Part shown: piece by piece, positions 48,750-59,031 of the stretch | Position numbering within the stretch: the stretch's first letter is position 1 | Layout: every line of letters begins with the position of its first letter | Source: JAVKSL01 sp050744225 | Lineage (GTDB): Bacteria > Actinomycetota > Acidimicrobiia > Acidimicrobiales > JAJPHD01 | Direction: 5' to 3' | Length of the DNA stretch: 64,000 nucleotides | Assembly: GCA_050744225.1 (NCBI GenBank) | Contig: JBOGGT010000134.1 | Coordinates: 1-64,000, forward strand | Program-made: the position numbers and the translations under genes | The notes under the pieces: model-generated | Told to the model about the DNA's origin: nothing | What the model saw: only the letters and a program-made list of their open reading frames with translations | The model's database searches: none

Positions 48750-51089
48750 CTAATCAGACGCGGCCTCGAACAACGACAGTGCCGCCAGCCGGTCCATGGG
48801 TCTGTTGTCCTGGCCACAGTTGCGGTCATAGACGCAAGAGGGACATCCGTTCTTGCAGTGGCAGTCCCGCAGGAGCCCGGTGGTCAGACTCACGAGGCGC
48901 TCGAAGCTCTCGAATGCCCGCTCTGCGATCCCGATGCCGCCTGGGTAGGCGTCGTACACGAAGATCGCCGCGCCGCCCACCCCTGCGTGGTGCGTGCTGG
49001 ACATCCCCCCGGCATCGCCCCGATCGCACATCGCCAGCAGAGGCAGCATGTGGACCAGGGCGTGTTCCGCGGCGTGCAGCCCGCCTGCAAAGTCCCGACC
49101 GGGCGCAGCGGAACCCGGCCGAACAGCGGGGTCCGTCGGTTCTGCCGGGTCCGTCGGTGAAGCCAGGTACGTCGGTGCTGCCAGGTACGTGGGTGCTGCC
49201 GCAGACCTGATTTCGGCCGCTGTCTCGGGTGCAAAGGAGAGCCAGAGCGCCACCGTGTCCATCTCCACCGGCGGAAGGTCCAGCGCATGGGTACCCAGCG
49301 TGCGGTCTCGCAACTTGAGCCGGAAGGCATAGAAGCGCTGGCTCGTCCTCACCTCCCCAAGGCACAGCGTTGCCCGTCCGACCGATCGACGCCGACGTTC
49401 GGCGAGCACCTGGATCGAGGTGCTCCCGAGCACCTCGGTGTGGTTATCGCTGCGCTCAACGCCCACCTCGGCCACCCCAGCATCCAGGTCCAAGGCCGCT
49501 ACCCGGTAGCTGCTCCCCCGGTGCAAGATGATGGCTCCGGGGTAGGCCGAGGCCAGCGCCCGCCCGGTAGACATGGTCTCCAACAGGCGTTCTCCGCAGC
49601 GGACCTGCACCGAGCTGTCCTCCACCGCATCCAGGCGGACCTTCCCGGCCGGGCGGAAGGTCCCGTGAAACGCCCAGCCCATAGGGGTCTGCACCAACAG
49701 GCCCTCGTCGGATAGGAGCTGCACCGCCGCGGACATCCCCGACCCAAAGTGGTCCTCGTCTCTGTCGCAGAGCGGCAGCTCGGCGGCTGCACACATGACC
49801 TGGCCGGACAGGATGTAAGGGTTGCGCAGGTCCACCACCGCCTGCTCGTGCGGCTTGGCGAACAGCTCGCCAGGATGGGTCACCAGGTATTGGTCGAGCG
49901 GGTCTTCAAAAGCCGCGAGCACGGCTACCGAGGCGGCCCGGACTCGCCCGGCACGGCCGGCCTGCTGCCACATGGAGCAGATCGTGCCAGGATAGCCAGC
50001 CATGACCACGGCCTCCAGTTGACCGATATCGATCCCCAACTCCAGAGCACTGGTCGCAGCGACGCCGGCCAGGGCGCCCCGCCGCAGATCGTCTTCGATC
50101 TGGCGACGATCCGCCGGCTGGTATCCAGCCCGGTAGGCAACAATGGGCTGAGCCGGGGCCGCCTCGGCTGCCCAGCGTGCCACCAGCTCGGCCATACGCC
50201 GCGAGACGGTGAAACATATCGCCTGATGGCCTTCACGGACGAAATGGGCCAGCAGGTCGGCCGCCTGGAGGTGTGCTGAGCGGTCCGGGTTTGCAACGGG
50301 GTTCCAGCAGACAAGGTCCTTGGGGCCCCTCGGGGACCCGTCGCGGTCGATGACCTGGTGCTCCCGGCCCACCAGGGCGTGCGCGTGCTCTGCCGGGTTG
50401 GCGATGGTTCCCGAAGCCAGGATGAATCGGGGTTCTGCGCCGTAGTGGGCGGCGATCCGACGAAGGCGTCTCAGCACCATGGCCACGTTGGATCCGAGCA
50501 CACCGCGATACCAGTGGGCTTCGTCGACCACCACCAGGGCCAGCCCGGACAGGAAGCGCTCCCACAGGTGGTGGCTCGGTAGGTACTCGTGAAGGCCGAA
50601 CGGGTTGGTTATCACCAGCCTCGCCTTAGCCCGGATGCGCGCCCTGCTGGACTGGGGAGTATCGCCGTCGTAGACCCCCGCCGCCGTACGGATGCCGGTG
50701 GCATCCTCCAGCTCTGAGAGCACGGCCAGCTGATCGTTGGCCAGCGCCTTCATCGGATACAGGTACAGGGCGGTCGCGTTGGGATGGTTGTCCAGCCGCT
50801 CCAGGACCGACAGGTTGAATGCGAGAGTCTTGCCCGACGCGGTAGCGGTGGTGAGAATCACGTTTTGCCCGACGCGCACCGCCTCGATGGTCTCTGCCTG
50901 GTGTGACCAGAGTCGGAGCCCTCGTTCGGACAGGTAAGACTCCAGCGCATCGGGAAGGGGCGTTTGCAAGGAGCCCTCCTTCGCTGGCCGAGCCGGCAAG
51001 TGCTCTACATGGGTGATCTGACCCCGGTATCCCGGCATACCCCGCATACCGTCAACCAGGTTCTCGCTGGTCTTAACGGTTGACGACAT
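48750..51089 (-). CDS. mrfA: MrfA-type DEAD/DEAH helicase with C-terminal cysteine cluster (DUF1998)
   Basis: 3'-5' superfamily 2 helicase, 779 residues. RLWSHQAETIEAVRVGQNVI (Q-like), Walker A TTATASGKT, VVVDEAHWYRGVLGSNVA (DEAH), LASGTIANP, ATSALELGIDIG and QQAGRAGR (motif VI). The C-terminal domain ends LLRDCHCKNGCPSCVYDRNC, the CxCx3CxxC metal cluster of Bacillus subtilis MrfA, which acts with MrfB in mitomycin-lesion excision. The start overlaps the MrfB stop by 17 bases. An 18-bp repeat array (49131-49202) inserts TYLAAP-type copies before the cluster domain. Confidence 0.9.
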   Translation of the reverse strand: MSSTVKTSENLVDGMRGMPGYRGQITHVEHLPARPAKEGSLQTPLPDALESYLSERGLRLWSHQAETIEAVRVGQNVILTTATASGKTLAFNLSVLERLDNHPNATALYLYPMKALANDQLAVLSELEDATGIRTAAGVYDGDTPQSSRARIRAKARLVITNPFGLHEYLPSHHLWERFLSGLALVVVDEAHWYRGVLGSNVAMVLRRLRRIAAHYGAEPRFILASGTIANPAEHAHALVGREHQVIDRDGSPRGPKDLVCWNPVANPDRSAHLQAADLLAHFVREGHQAICFTVSRRMAELVARWAAEAAPAQPIVAYRAGYQPADRRQIEDDLRRGALAGVAATSALELGIDIGQLEAVVMAGYPGTICSMWQQAGRAGRVRAASVAVLAAFEDPLDQYLVTHPGELFAKPHEQAVVDLRNPYILSGQVMCAAAELPLCDRDEDHFGSGMSAAVQLLSDEGLLVQTPMGWAFHGTFRPAGKVRLDAVEDSSVQVRCGERLLETMSTGRALASAYPGAIILHRGSSYRVAALDLDAGVAEVGVERSDNHTEVLGSTSIQVLAERRRRSVGRATLCLGEVRTSQRFYAFRLKLRDRTLGTHALDLPPVEMDTVALWLSFAPETAAEIRSAAAPTYLAAPTYLASPTDPAEPTDPAVRPGSAAPGRDFAGGLHAAEHALVHMLPLLAMCDRGDAGGMSSTHHAGVGGAAIFVYDAYPGGIGIAERAFESFERLVSLTTGLLRDCHCKNGCPSCVYDRNCGQDNRPMDRLAALSLFEAASD
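49131..49202. repeat. 18-bp tandem repeat, 4 copies
   Basis: Units of the GTCCGTCGGTTCTGCCGG type, drifting across the array, encoding (T/S)(Y/D)(L/P)A(A/E)P repeats in mrfA. Confidence 0.9.
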
Positions 51090-52305
51090 GATCCCGGGCT
51101 CGAACAGGGTGCGACGCCGGCACCGGAACGGCCGGGGCTGGGGCGTCCAGGGACGGGACGGCCGGGGCCGGGGCCGGGACGGCTGCGGACAGGAGGCAAA
51201 GCAGTCGGGCGACGGCTACCAGGTCGGCGCGATTGTGTTCGATGATCGGGACGAGCGGACCGATGTTCCGGCTCCGCTCGTACTCTCGATAGAAGTGGGG
51301 AACAGCCTCACCCGGAAGGTCATCGAGGTCCCGCGGGGTCCCCAAGACGTGAGCCTCGACCGTACCCAGCCGGCAGTCCTCCAAGCCCGTACCGGCGGCG
51401 GGAGCCGAATCCGCCGAGATCAGCGACGATGGTCGATACAGGCGCCTGACGGGCGGCAACAGGTCCAGGTGGTAGCGAACGGGTAGCTTGCCCAGTCCAA
51501 AGTACGCGCTGCGTTGCGCAAGCCATGGCGCGTCGGCGCTGCGGCCGTTGTAGGTCACCAAGCCTTCGCACTCCCTCAGGACCCCCATTGCCAAGTGGAG
51601 CGCCGCGGGCTCCTCGCTCCCGGCCCGGGCCAAGTACTGGTGAAGCTCCAGGCAGGTGCCGACCAGACGGGCAAAGCCGAACAGGATCATGGACGACCCC
51701 CATAGTCCGAGGGTCTCCAGGTCCACGATGACCAAGCCACCGGGCGCTATCAGGCCAGCCAGGGCCACGCCAGGGTGGTGGCCGAGAGGCCCCAGGCAAT
51801 GGCGGATGTGGTCGTGGAGCACCCCCAGGTCCCGCCGTTCCCAACGTTCGACCAGCCACGACGCTGAGCCTCCGAAGCGATGATGGTCCACCAGGTCGGT
51901 GATCCGACCCACCCCCCCGGCCCTCAGCGCCTCAGAAGTCACCGGACCGACGCCGCAAACCAGCCGAAGCTCGCCGAGCACCGCATCCTCCGCCGCTGCC
52001 GGCGACGCCAGGCTAAACCCAAAGGGCTGCACGAGCTGCACCAGGTGCAAGCACGGCCCGTAGGGGGTCTGGGCCTCCGATACCTCATATAGGTCATCCA
52101 ACGCGACCCCGGCAAAGCGACGGCAGAGCCTGGCCGCCAGCCGCCACCGGTTGAAGCCCTGGCCTCGGTGGTCCTCGCCTCGGTGGTCCTCGCCTCGGTG
52201 GTCCTGGCCTCCGTGGTCCTGGCCTCGGTGGTCCTCGCCTCGGTGGTCCTGGCCTCGGTGGTCCTCGCCCCATTGGGCGGCTGCAGGTCGCTCAGCCGCG
52301 TTCAT
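51073..52305 (-). CDS. mrfB: MrfB/YprB-type RNase H-fold 3'-5' exonuclease
   Basis: 410 residues. The DEDD exonuclease core is GGLVIVDLETLGLWGSSMIL (D and E, near residue 225), CEGLVTYNGRSADAPWL (second Asp) and PIIEHNRADLVAVARLL (His and last Asp). It sits directly upstream of mrfA in the same order as B. subtilis yprB-yprA relatives and is expected to degrade the strand around lesions. The ATG (52303-52305) overlaps the upstream gene in ATGA. The N-terminus carries a seven-copy DHRGQ/DHRGE repeat (52161-52265). The C-terminal tail is proline/alanine-rich. Confidence 0.85.
   Translation of the reverse strand: MNAAERPAAAQWGEDHRGQDHRGEDHRGQDHGGQDHRGEDHRGEDHRGQGFNRWRLAARLCRRFAGVALDDLYEVSEAQTPYGPCLHLVQLVQPFGFSLASPAAAEDAVLGELRLVCGVGPVTSEALRAGGVGRITDLVDHHRFGGSASWLVERWERRDLGVLHDHIRHCLGPLGHHPGVALAGLIAPGGLVIVDLETLGLWGSSMILFGFARLVGTCLELHQYLARAGSEEPAALHLAMGVLRECEGLVTYNGRSADAPWLAQRSAYFGLGKLPVRYHLDLLPPVRRLYRPSSLISADSAPAAGTGLEDCRLGTVEAHVLGTPRDLDDLPGEAVPHFYREYERSRNIGPLVPIIEHNRADLVAVARLLCLLSAAVPAPAPAVPSLDAPAPAVPVPASHPVRARDHVVNR
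52161..52265. repeat. 15-bp tandem repeat, 7 copies
   Basis: Unit GGCCTCGGTGGTCCT with single variants, seven exactly spaced copies, encoding DHRGQ/DHRGE in the N-terminus of mrfB. Confidence 0.97.
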
Positions 52306-53231
52306 GCGGCCGCCACCGGGATGCCACCAACGAACCGAGGTTGGGCCGCCATCCAGGCGATCCCCGAGTTGCACTGACTCCGGCAGACGCAGGTCCAACA
52401 ATACTCACCGGGGATCTCCGCAACCTGCGAGCCATCCTCCATGCCCGCCAGCGCGATCGCAACCTCCACAACCAGGTCACTCGCGGCTTCCAGGGTCTGG
52501 ACATCCACGTCCTTAGCCAAGACCGTTCCCGAGGACGCCTCGACCCACACCGTCCGGAGTGGAACAAATCCTCGAAATAGTGCGAATGCGAGCACGTCCA
52601 GGCCCTGGACTCCGTCGTTAGGCCGCCCCAGACTGACCAGTACCGCCTCATCGGGCCTCCGTCCAGCTGGTCGGATGACCGAGTCCAGCCGGCCCTTGAT
52701 CACCACCGGACCCCCATAGCCCAAAGGCCGAGCCCAGACGGGACGCTCCACCAGATGGGCCAACGCGAGCTCTGGCCAAGGAACCGCCACCCACCAGCGC
52801 GCCACCCAGGTGGCAACGGCTGCAACTGTCGCTGCTCGCGTCGGACCGTCTTGGGTGGCCAACCACCTGCCCAGAGAGCGACTCTCGCTGATCGCATCCT
52901 CGATCGCCACCGCAACGGTATCCAGCACCCTGAACGAAGGGGCGGGCAGCTGCCTGAGGGCAGCGAGCCCCAGAGTACGGGTGGCGAACTGAACGGTCCA
53001 CTCAAACGGTTGACGTACTCCGCTGGCCGGACACGCCGCCACGCCGAGGCAGTAGCGGTCCACCACTACCTCGACCCCAGGTCCCAGGCTGGCCACAACC
53101 GGTAAGAGACGCGCCGCCAGCCGGCTCCTCAAGGCCGCCACCGCCCCGTGCGTCAGGACAGGCCCGGTTGGCAGGCAGTCGAGGACCGCGGCGCGGACCT
53201 CCTCCTGGTGGGCAGGTAGCTCAGCGCGCAT
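52302..53231 (-). CDS. Degenerate PD-(D/E)XK-like protein with cysteine cluster, in the Mrf operon
   Basis: 309 residues. Layout parallels the upstream nuclease: an N-terminal Cys region (DRYCLGVAACPASGVRQPFE), a helical middle, VVIKGRLDSVIRPAGRRPDE (the strand with the first Asp), then VLVSLGRPNDGVQGLDVLAF, where a nuclease would have D-x-K but this protein has V-S-L. The C-terminus is PGEYCWTCVCRSQC, fitting a metal or Fe-S cluster. It therefore looks like a catalytically dead partner subunit. It overlaps mrfB by ATGA and the upstream gene by 11 bases. The paralogy is my inference. Confidence 0.6.
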   Translation of the reverse strand: MRAELPAHQEEVRAAVLDCLPTGPVLTHGAVAALRSRLAARLLPVVASLGPGVEVVVDRYCLGVAACPASGVRQPFEWTVQFATRTLGLAALRQLPAPSFRVLDTVAVAIEDAISESRSLGRWLATQDGPTRAATVAAVATWVARWWVAVPWPELALAHLVERPVWARPLGYGGPVVIKGRLDSVIRPAGRRPDEAVLVSLGRPNDGVQGLDVLAFALFRGFVPLRTVWVEASSGTVLAKDVDVQTLEAASDLVVEVAIALAGMEDGSQVAEIPGEYCWTCVCRSQCNSGIAWMAAQPRFVGGIPVAAA

Positions 53232-54288
53232 CGGGCTCCTTGTCCTCAAGGTCCACCGGGCCAATCAGGTCACCGCGCTCGAAGCTGAAGCGGCGCCCTG
53301 GCACGCAGGATGCAATCGCCGGGCACCACGGGCAGAGAGGGTTGGGGTTCGCATGGGCCACACCGCCGTGGGCCAACCGCGCCAGCGAGGCCAGCCCCTG
53401 AGCAATGCGCGCACTCGCCTGCGCCATAAGCTCCGCTGTGACCACGTCCAGCTCCAGCTCGCCGTCGCGCAGGTAGTAGGTCCCGACCTGGAAAGGGGGC
53501 GCCCGATGCCTGAGCGTCTCCAGAACTGCATACCAGCCCGCGTCGGCGCGATCCTCCTGGCGGCGCCGGCCGCTTTTCACATCGACGAGGGTCGCCCCAG
53601 CCACGCCCGCCCCAGCCAAGCCGGCCCCAGCCAAGCCGGCCCCAGCCACGCCCGCCCCAGCCACGAGTGGTGTGGCTCGACCCAGCACCAGGTCAACCCG
53701 TCCGGTCAGCACCACATGCCCTCCGGAAAGCTCCGCCCGCAAGGGCTCCTGCAACCGGACCAGCGCGCTGGAAGGCAAGACCGGCCATGCCTCAAGCGCA
53801 CCCCGGCAGGACTCCACGATGGACGCCGCTTCCGCCTGCTGTTCTGAGGACAGGCCAGCCCAATCGAAACCCAAGCGCTCCTGGCCAGCCGCGGTGGCGG
53901 CCGCGAGCGCGTAGGTCACGAGGTCCCACCCGGGCGTGCCTACGGTCACAGGTCCAAGCGGACTGGCGGTAGTCACCGACCTGAGCGGGTGGCCGACGGC
54001 GACCAAGCCGAAGAGCAGGTCGGCCAAGCGACCCGCCACCAGTGCGGAAGTCGGCGGGTCCGAAGCGTCCAGGCAGGCAACGAGGTGGCGCTCACACGTC
54101 AGGACCTGGCGCAACCGGGTCTTGGTGACCCGCAGAGGCGACCCTCCATCGGGCCATCGGGGCCATGCCCCCACTGCCTCCTCCAGCTCCGCTCGGATGC
54201 GAGCCGCCGCAAACTCGTCAATCGTCGGCCGGATCTGGCCCACCCCTCTCAGCGATTCAAGCAAGGTCTGTGATTTCGGGGATCCCAC
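53221..54288 (-). CDS. Cas4/RecB-like PD-(D/E)XK nuclease with cysteine cluster, in the Mrf operon
   Basis: About 355 residues. LRVTKTRLRQVLTCERHLVA is the S/T-x-L...C entry of AddB/Cas4 nucleases. The core has HVVLTGRVDLVLGRA (catalytic Asp) and GATLVDVKSGRRRQEDRA (D-x-K), then QVGTYYLRDGELELD. CPWCPAIASC near the end completes a likely four-cysteine Fe-S site. I chose the GTG at 54286-54288, with TTGGAG upstream; the longer frame runs through the palindrome and overlaps the MOSC start. A five-copy AGVAG/AGLAG repeat (53593-53667) separates the two catalytic strands. First gene of the operon. Confidence 0.78.
   Translation of the reverse strand: MGSPKSQTLLESLRGVGQIRPTIDEFAAARIRAELEEAVGAWPRWPDGGSPLRVTKTRLRQVLTCERHLVACLDASDPPTSALVAGRLADLLFGLVAVGHPLRSVTTASPLGPVTVGTPGWDLVTYALAAATAAGQERLGFDWAGLSSEQQAEAASIVESCRGALEAWPVLPSSALVRLQEPLRAELSGGHVVLTGRVDLVLGRATPLVAGAGVAGAGLAGAGLAGAGVAGATLVDVKSGRRRQEDRADAGWYAVLETLRHRAPPFQVGTYYLRDGELELDVVTAELMAQASARIAQGLASLARLAHGGVAHANPNPLCPWCPAIASCVPGRRFSFERGDLIGPVDLEDKEPDAR
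53593..53667. repeat. 15-bp tandem repeat, 5 copies
   Basis: Unit CGCCCCAGCCACGCC and variants, encoding AGVAG/AGLAG between the catalytic Asp and the D-x-K of the nuclease. Confidence 0.95.
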
Positions 54289-54332
54289 AGCTCCAAGTAT
54301 GGCCTGAAGCTGTGACAACCCGGTCCCGACAA

Positions 54333-54383
54333 GGGGGTGGGGAAGGTAAAGCGCGTATAACACTGCCAACCTTCCCCACCCCC
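54333..54383. promoter_or_regulatory. 15-bp-arm palindrome in a divergent promoter region
   Basis: GGGGGTGGGGAAGGT pairs perfectly with 54369-54383 around a 21-base loop containing TATAAC. It lies between the divergent nuclease operon and MOSC gene, so it is better placed for regulation than for termination. Operator function is inferred. Confidence 0.45.
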
Positions 54384-54397
54384 TAGCCTCGCAAGTC

Positions 54398-55060
54398 ATG
54401 GCAGCCCCGAGGGTGGTCTCGGTCAACGTCGGGGGTCCGGCCGAGTTGAACTGGCATGGCAGGGTAGTCCGCTCCAGTATCTGGAAGCACCCGGTGGCCG
54501 GCCCAGTACAAGCGACTGGCATCAACCTGGCCGGCGACAGCCAGGCCGACCGCAAGGTGCACGGCGGCCCGGACAAGGCAATCTATGCGTACGCGACCGA
54601 GGACTACGCCTGGTGGCAGGAACAGCTCGGGAAGGAGCTGGAGCTGGCTAGTTTTGGCGAGAACCTGACCACCGGCGGGATTGACCTCACCGAAGCACTG
54701 ATCGGCGAGCGCTGGAGGGTCGGCACCTGCGTGCTCGAGGTGGCGCAGCACCGAACGCCTTGTTACAAGCTGGGCATCCGCCTCGGCGACGACACCATCC
54801 CCGACCGGTTCCTCCAGGCGGGGCGCCCCGGGGCCTACCTGCGCATCGCCGAGGAAGGCAAGCTCAGCGCGGGCGAGGACATCGAGGTGATCTACCGCCC
54901 GAAGAACAGTCTCAGCGTGGGGGCAGTGGCGACCATCATCGCCTCAGCGCCCGAGCGCGCAGCGGAGCTGCTGGAGATCCCTGCGCTGGCAGCTTCGCGC
55001 CAGGCCTGGGCGCGAAGCACGCTCGCCCGCATGGGACTCACCCTCGAAGGCGCCAGTTGA
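54398..55060 (+). CDS. MOSC domain protein (YiiM-like)
   Basis: A 220-residue MOSC protein, the domain that binds molybdenum cofactor or a related sulfur carrier. VVSVNVGGPAELNWHGRVVR, SSIWKHPVAGPVQATGINLA, GDSQADRKVHGGPDKAIYAY and FGENLTTGGIDLTEALIGER are classic YiiM features; the conserved Cys is in HRTPCYKLGIRLGDD. The ATG is at 54398. The C-terminal 3-alpha domain (AAELLEIPALAASRQAWARS) is present. Molybdopterin-dependent reduction of hydroxylamino compounds is known for YiiM; here it is inferred. Confidence 0.9.
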   Translation: MAAPRVVSVNVGGPAELNWHGRVVRSSIWKHPVAGPVQATGINLAGDSQADRKVHGGPDKAIYAYATEDYAWWQEQLGKELELASFGENLTTGGIDLTEALIGERWRVGTCVLEVAQHRTPCYKLGIRLGDDTIPDRFLQAGRPGAYLRIAEEGKLSAGEDIEVIYRPKNSLSVGAVATIIASAPERAAELLEIPALAASRQAWARSTLARMGLTLEGAS

Positions 55061-55067
55061 CGGGACC

Positions 55068-55199
55068 GGGCGCCGGGCTCAGGCGGGCGCCGGGCTCAGG
55101 CAGGCGCCGGACTCAGGCCGGGCGCCGGACTCAGGCCGGGCGCCGGACTCAGGCGGGCGCCGGACTCAGGCCGGGCGCCGGACTCAGGCAGGCGCCGAG
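55068..55199. repeat. About 17-bp tandem repeat, 8 copies, intergenic
   Basis: Units of the GGGCGCCGGACTCAGGC type with length drift between 16 and 18, between the MOSC stop and the end of a small convergent gene, whose stop (55184-55186) lies inside it. Confidence 0.95.
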
Positions 55200-55366
55200 G
55201 CGGGCATAGACCAGCCAGCCACCGCCAGCTCCTCCAGCAGGTCCCTCAGGCCACCGGTCTTGAGGTTGCTCATGACCCGGCCGGGGGGGGTCTCGCCTCG
55301 CTCCCACTCAAGCCAGGCGGCCAACAACTTGGCCGGGTCGCAGGGAGGGTGCTCGGTGGTCGACAT
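55184..55366 (-). CDS. Small conserved-looking protein, 60 residues
   Basis: Reads MSTTEHPPCDPAKLLAAWLE, WERGETPPGRVMSNLKTGGL, RDLLEELAVAGWSMPASAPA: a compact, helix-rich acidic protein with one cysteine. The start ATG (55364-55366) and codon bias are credible. The stop and last few residues come from the adjoining tandem repeat. It is divergent from the membrane protein gene, 27 bp apart. The family is not recognised. Confidence 0.6.
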   Translation of the reverse strand: MSTTEHPPCDPAKLLAAWLEWERGETPPGRVMSNLKTGGLRDLLEELAVAGWSMPASAPA

Positions 55367-56794
55367 GGGCGCGAGCCTAGGCTGCCTGGCACAATGGCCA
55401 GCACCGCCGCCCACCGGACCACCACGCGGGGGCGCGACGGGACCACCAGGCGGGGGCGCGGGGGCCTGCTCGAGCTCGGGGTAATCGCCGCAATGATCGG
55501 TGGCTTCGCGGCCTACAAGCTGATCGAGGCTCTTGCCGGGCCGGCGCTGGTCTGGCAGGACTCGGTCTTCTATGAAAAGGTCGGCACCGCCGCCATCACC
55601 AGCGGGCACTTCTGGGCGGGCCACTTCCCCCCACTGGTCCCGCTGGTATGGAAGCTGACCGGCACCGCCATCAGCTTTGTGGCGCTCCAAACGGTCATCT
55701 CGATCCTGGCATGGTCGGCGGCGTCGCTGGTGCTGGCCTCGAGAATTACCCAGCGCTGGGCCAAGGTGGCGACCGTCGCGCTGGTTCTAGCCCTTGCCTC
55801 CAGCCAGTACGTCGTGCAGTGGGACCGCTCGATCCTGTCCGAGACCATCACCCTCTCCATGGTGGTCCTCTTCGTCACCACGCTGGTCGGATTCGTGAGC
55901 CGGCCCAGCCGGGGATGGTTCGCCGCGGTCGTCCTAGCCGCAATCGGGATGGTCGAGGCGCGCGACTCCAACATCGCCACCGTCGGGCTGGCCGGGGTGG
56001 GCATCGCCGTCGCGGTAGTTTGCATCTACGGAAGGCGCTCGCCCCGGCGGCTCATGGCAATGGCCGCCAGCCTGTTTGTGATCGCCCTCCTCGCCGGGGT
56101 CGCCACGGCGGTGGCCGGACGGAGCGGTACCTATACCAACGACGACCTCTACGTACGGATCTTCCCCTACCCCGCGCGGGACGCCTTCTTCGCCGCTCAC
56201 GGGATGCCCGACGCCAAGGCGGTAGAATCCCTGGCCGCATTCACCAAGACCACGGCAGGGCAGGCCCCGGTTGTGGTCCCCTCCGGGCCAACCTTCGCCG
56301 CCCTGACCTCCTGGATCGACGCCGGCCACGCCACCGGGACCTACGTTGCCTGGCTGGCGACCCACCCGATCTTCGCGCTCAGCGCACCCTTTCAATCACC
56401 CCCAGAGACGTTCAACAACGCCAGCGGGGACCTGACATTCTACTCTGCCCTGGGATCCATCTCGACCCCTGTGCTGACCCCGGCCCTGTTCAGTTGGTGG
56501 GCCAGCACCGCAACCGCGGGCGTGGCAGTGGCATTGGCCGCCTGGAGGGAAACGTGGCGCTCACGGGCCTGGCAGGGGCTCGCCGCCCTGGCACTGCTCG
56601 GCCTCCTCACCATGCTGATCGCCTGGCAGGCTGAGGGCCAGGAGGTGGCCCGCCACACCCTGGAGGGAAGCGTACAGGTTCGCCTCGCCGTGCTGGGTCT
56701 GCTCGCCCTGGGGGTCGGATTGAACTCAGACCCCCAGGGAACAACGAGACTGGGGCTCGGTGAGGGCCGACTTCGAGGCCCCCACCGAGGCTCC

Positions 56795-58452
<1,658 letters not shown>

Positions 58453-58453
<1 letters not shown>

Positions 58454-58746
58454 TACTTGGCCACCTTGGCCAGGACGTCTCGGCTCGTGAGGATCAAAAG
58501 GTCCTTGCCCTCCACGGTGATCTCGGTCCCGCCGTACTTGGAGTAGACCACGGTGTCGCCTACTGCAACGTCCAAGGGGATGATCTCGCCGGTATTCTCG
58601 GACCGCCGACCGGGGCCGACTGCGAGCACTTCGCCCTGCTGGGGCTTTTCCTTGGCTGTGTCGGGGATGACCAGACCAGATGCCGTGGTCTCCTCGGACT
58701 CGTTGGGACGGACCACGATGCGGTCATCGAGGGGCTTCAGGTTCAT
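58453..58746 (-). CDS. groES: Co-chaperonin GroES (10 kDa)
   Basis: 97-residue lid of the chaperonin: MNLKPLDDRIVVRPNESEET, the mobile loop TASGLVIPDTAKEKPQQGEV, AVGPGR, GDTVVYSKYGGTEITVEGKD and LLILTSRDVLAKV. The ATG at 58744-58746 is the family start; the longer frame passes through the leader and CIRCE. The stop overlaps the groEL start. Confidence 0.98.
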
Positions 58747-58790
58747 CTGGGGGAACGCCTCCTTGTCGCGGACGCCCCGTTGGACGCCCG

Positions 58791-58817
58791 TTAGCACTCT
58801 GACCTTGCGAGTGCTAA
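58791..58817 (-). promoter_or_regulatory. CIRCE operator (HrcA-binding site) of groES-groEL
   Basis: TTAGCACTC, 9-base spacer, GAGTGCTAA: an exact match to the CIRCE consensus, 44 bp upstream of groES. HrcA repression, relieved by heat stress, is established for this element. hrcA is not in the window. Confidence 0.97.
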
Positions 58818-59031
58818 CGATAGTGGCCCGGACCGCTCGCCGCAACCGCGGGTCGAAAGTGGGCGCGGCGAATGACGATCATCAGGCCGAAATTCCTTCC
58901 AAAATAATCTTCCTCGGCGCCGCCTCACCGCCGTGCCCGCCCACGTCCGACCTGGCCTGAGCACAACTGGTCGACTTGTGCCATGCTTGTAAACCTGTCC
59001 GATGGGCGGGCAGAGGATCGGAGTCTGATAC

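Noticed and set aside
52161..52265. Regular 15-bp repeats resembling a CRISPR array
   Set aside because: The units are contiguous without spacers, are in frame, and encode DHRGQ/DHRGE; no cas genes are present. The same holds for the other arrays.
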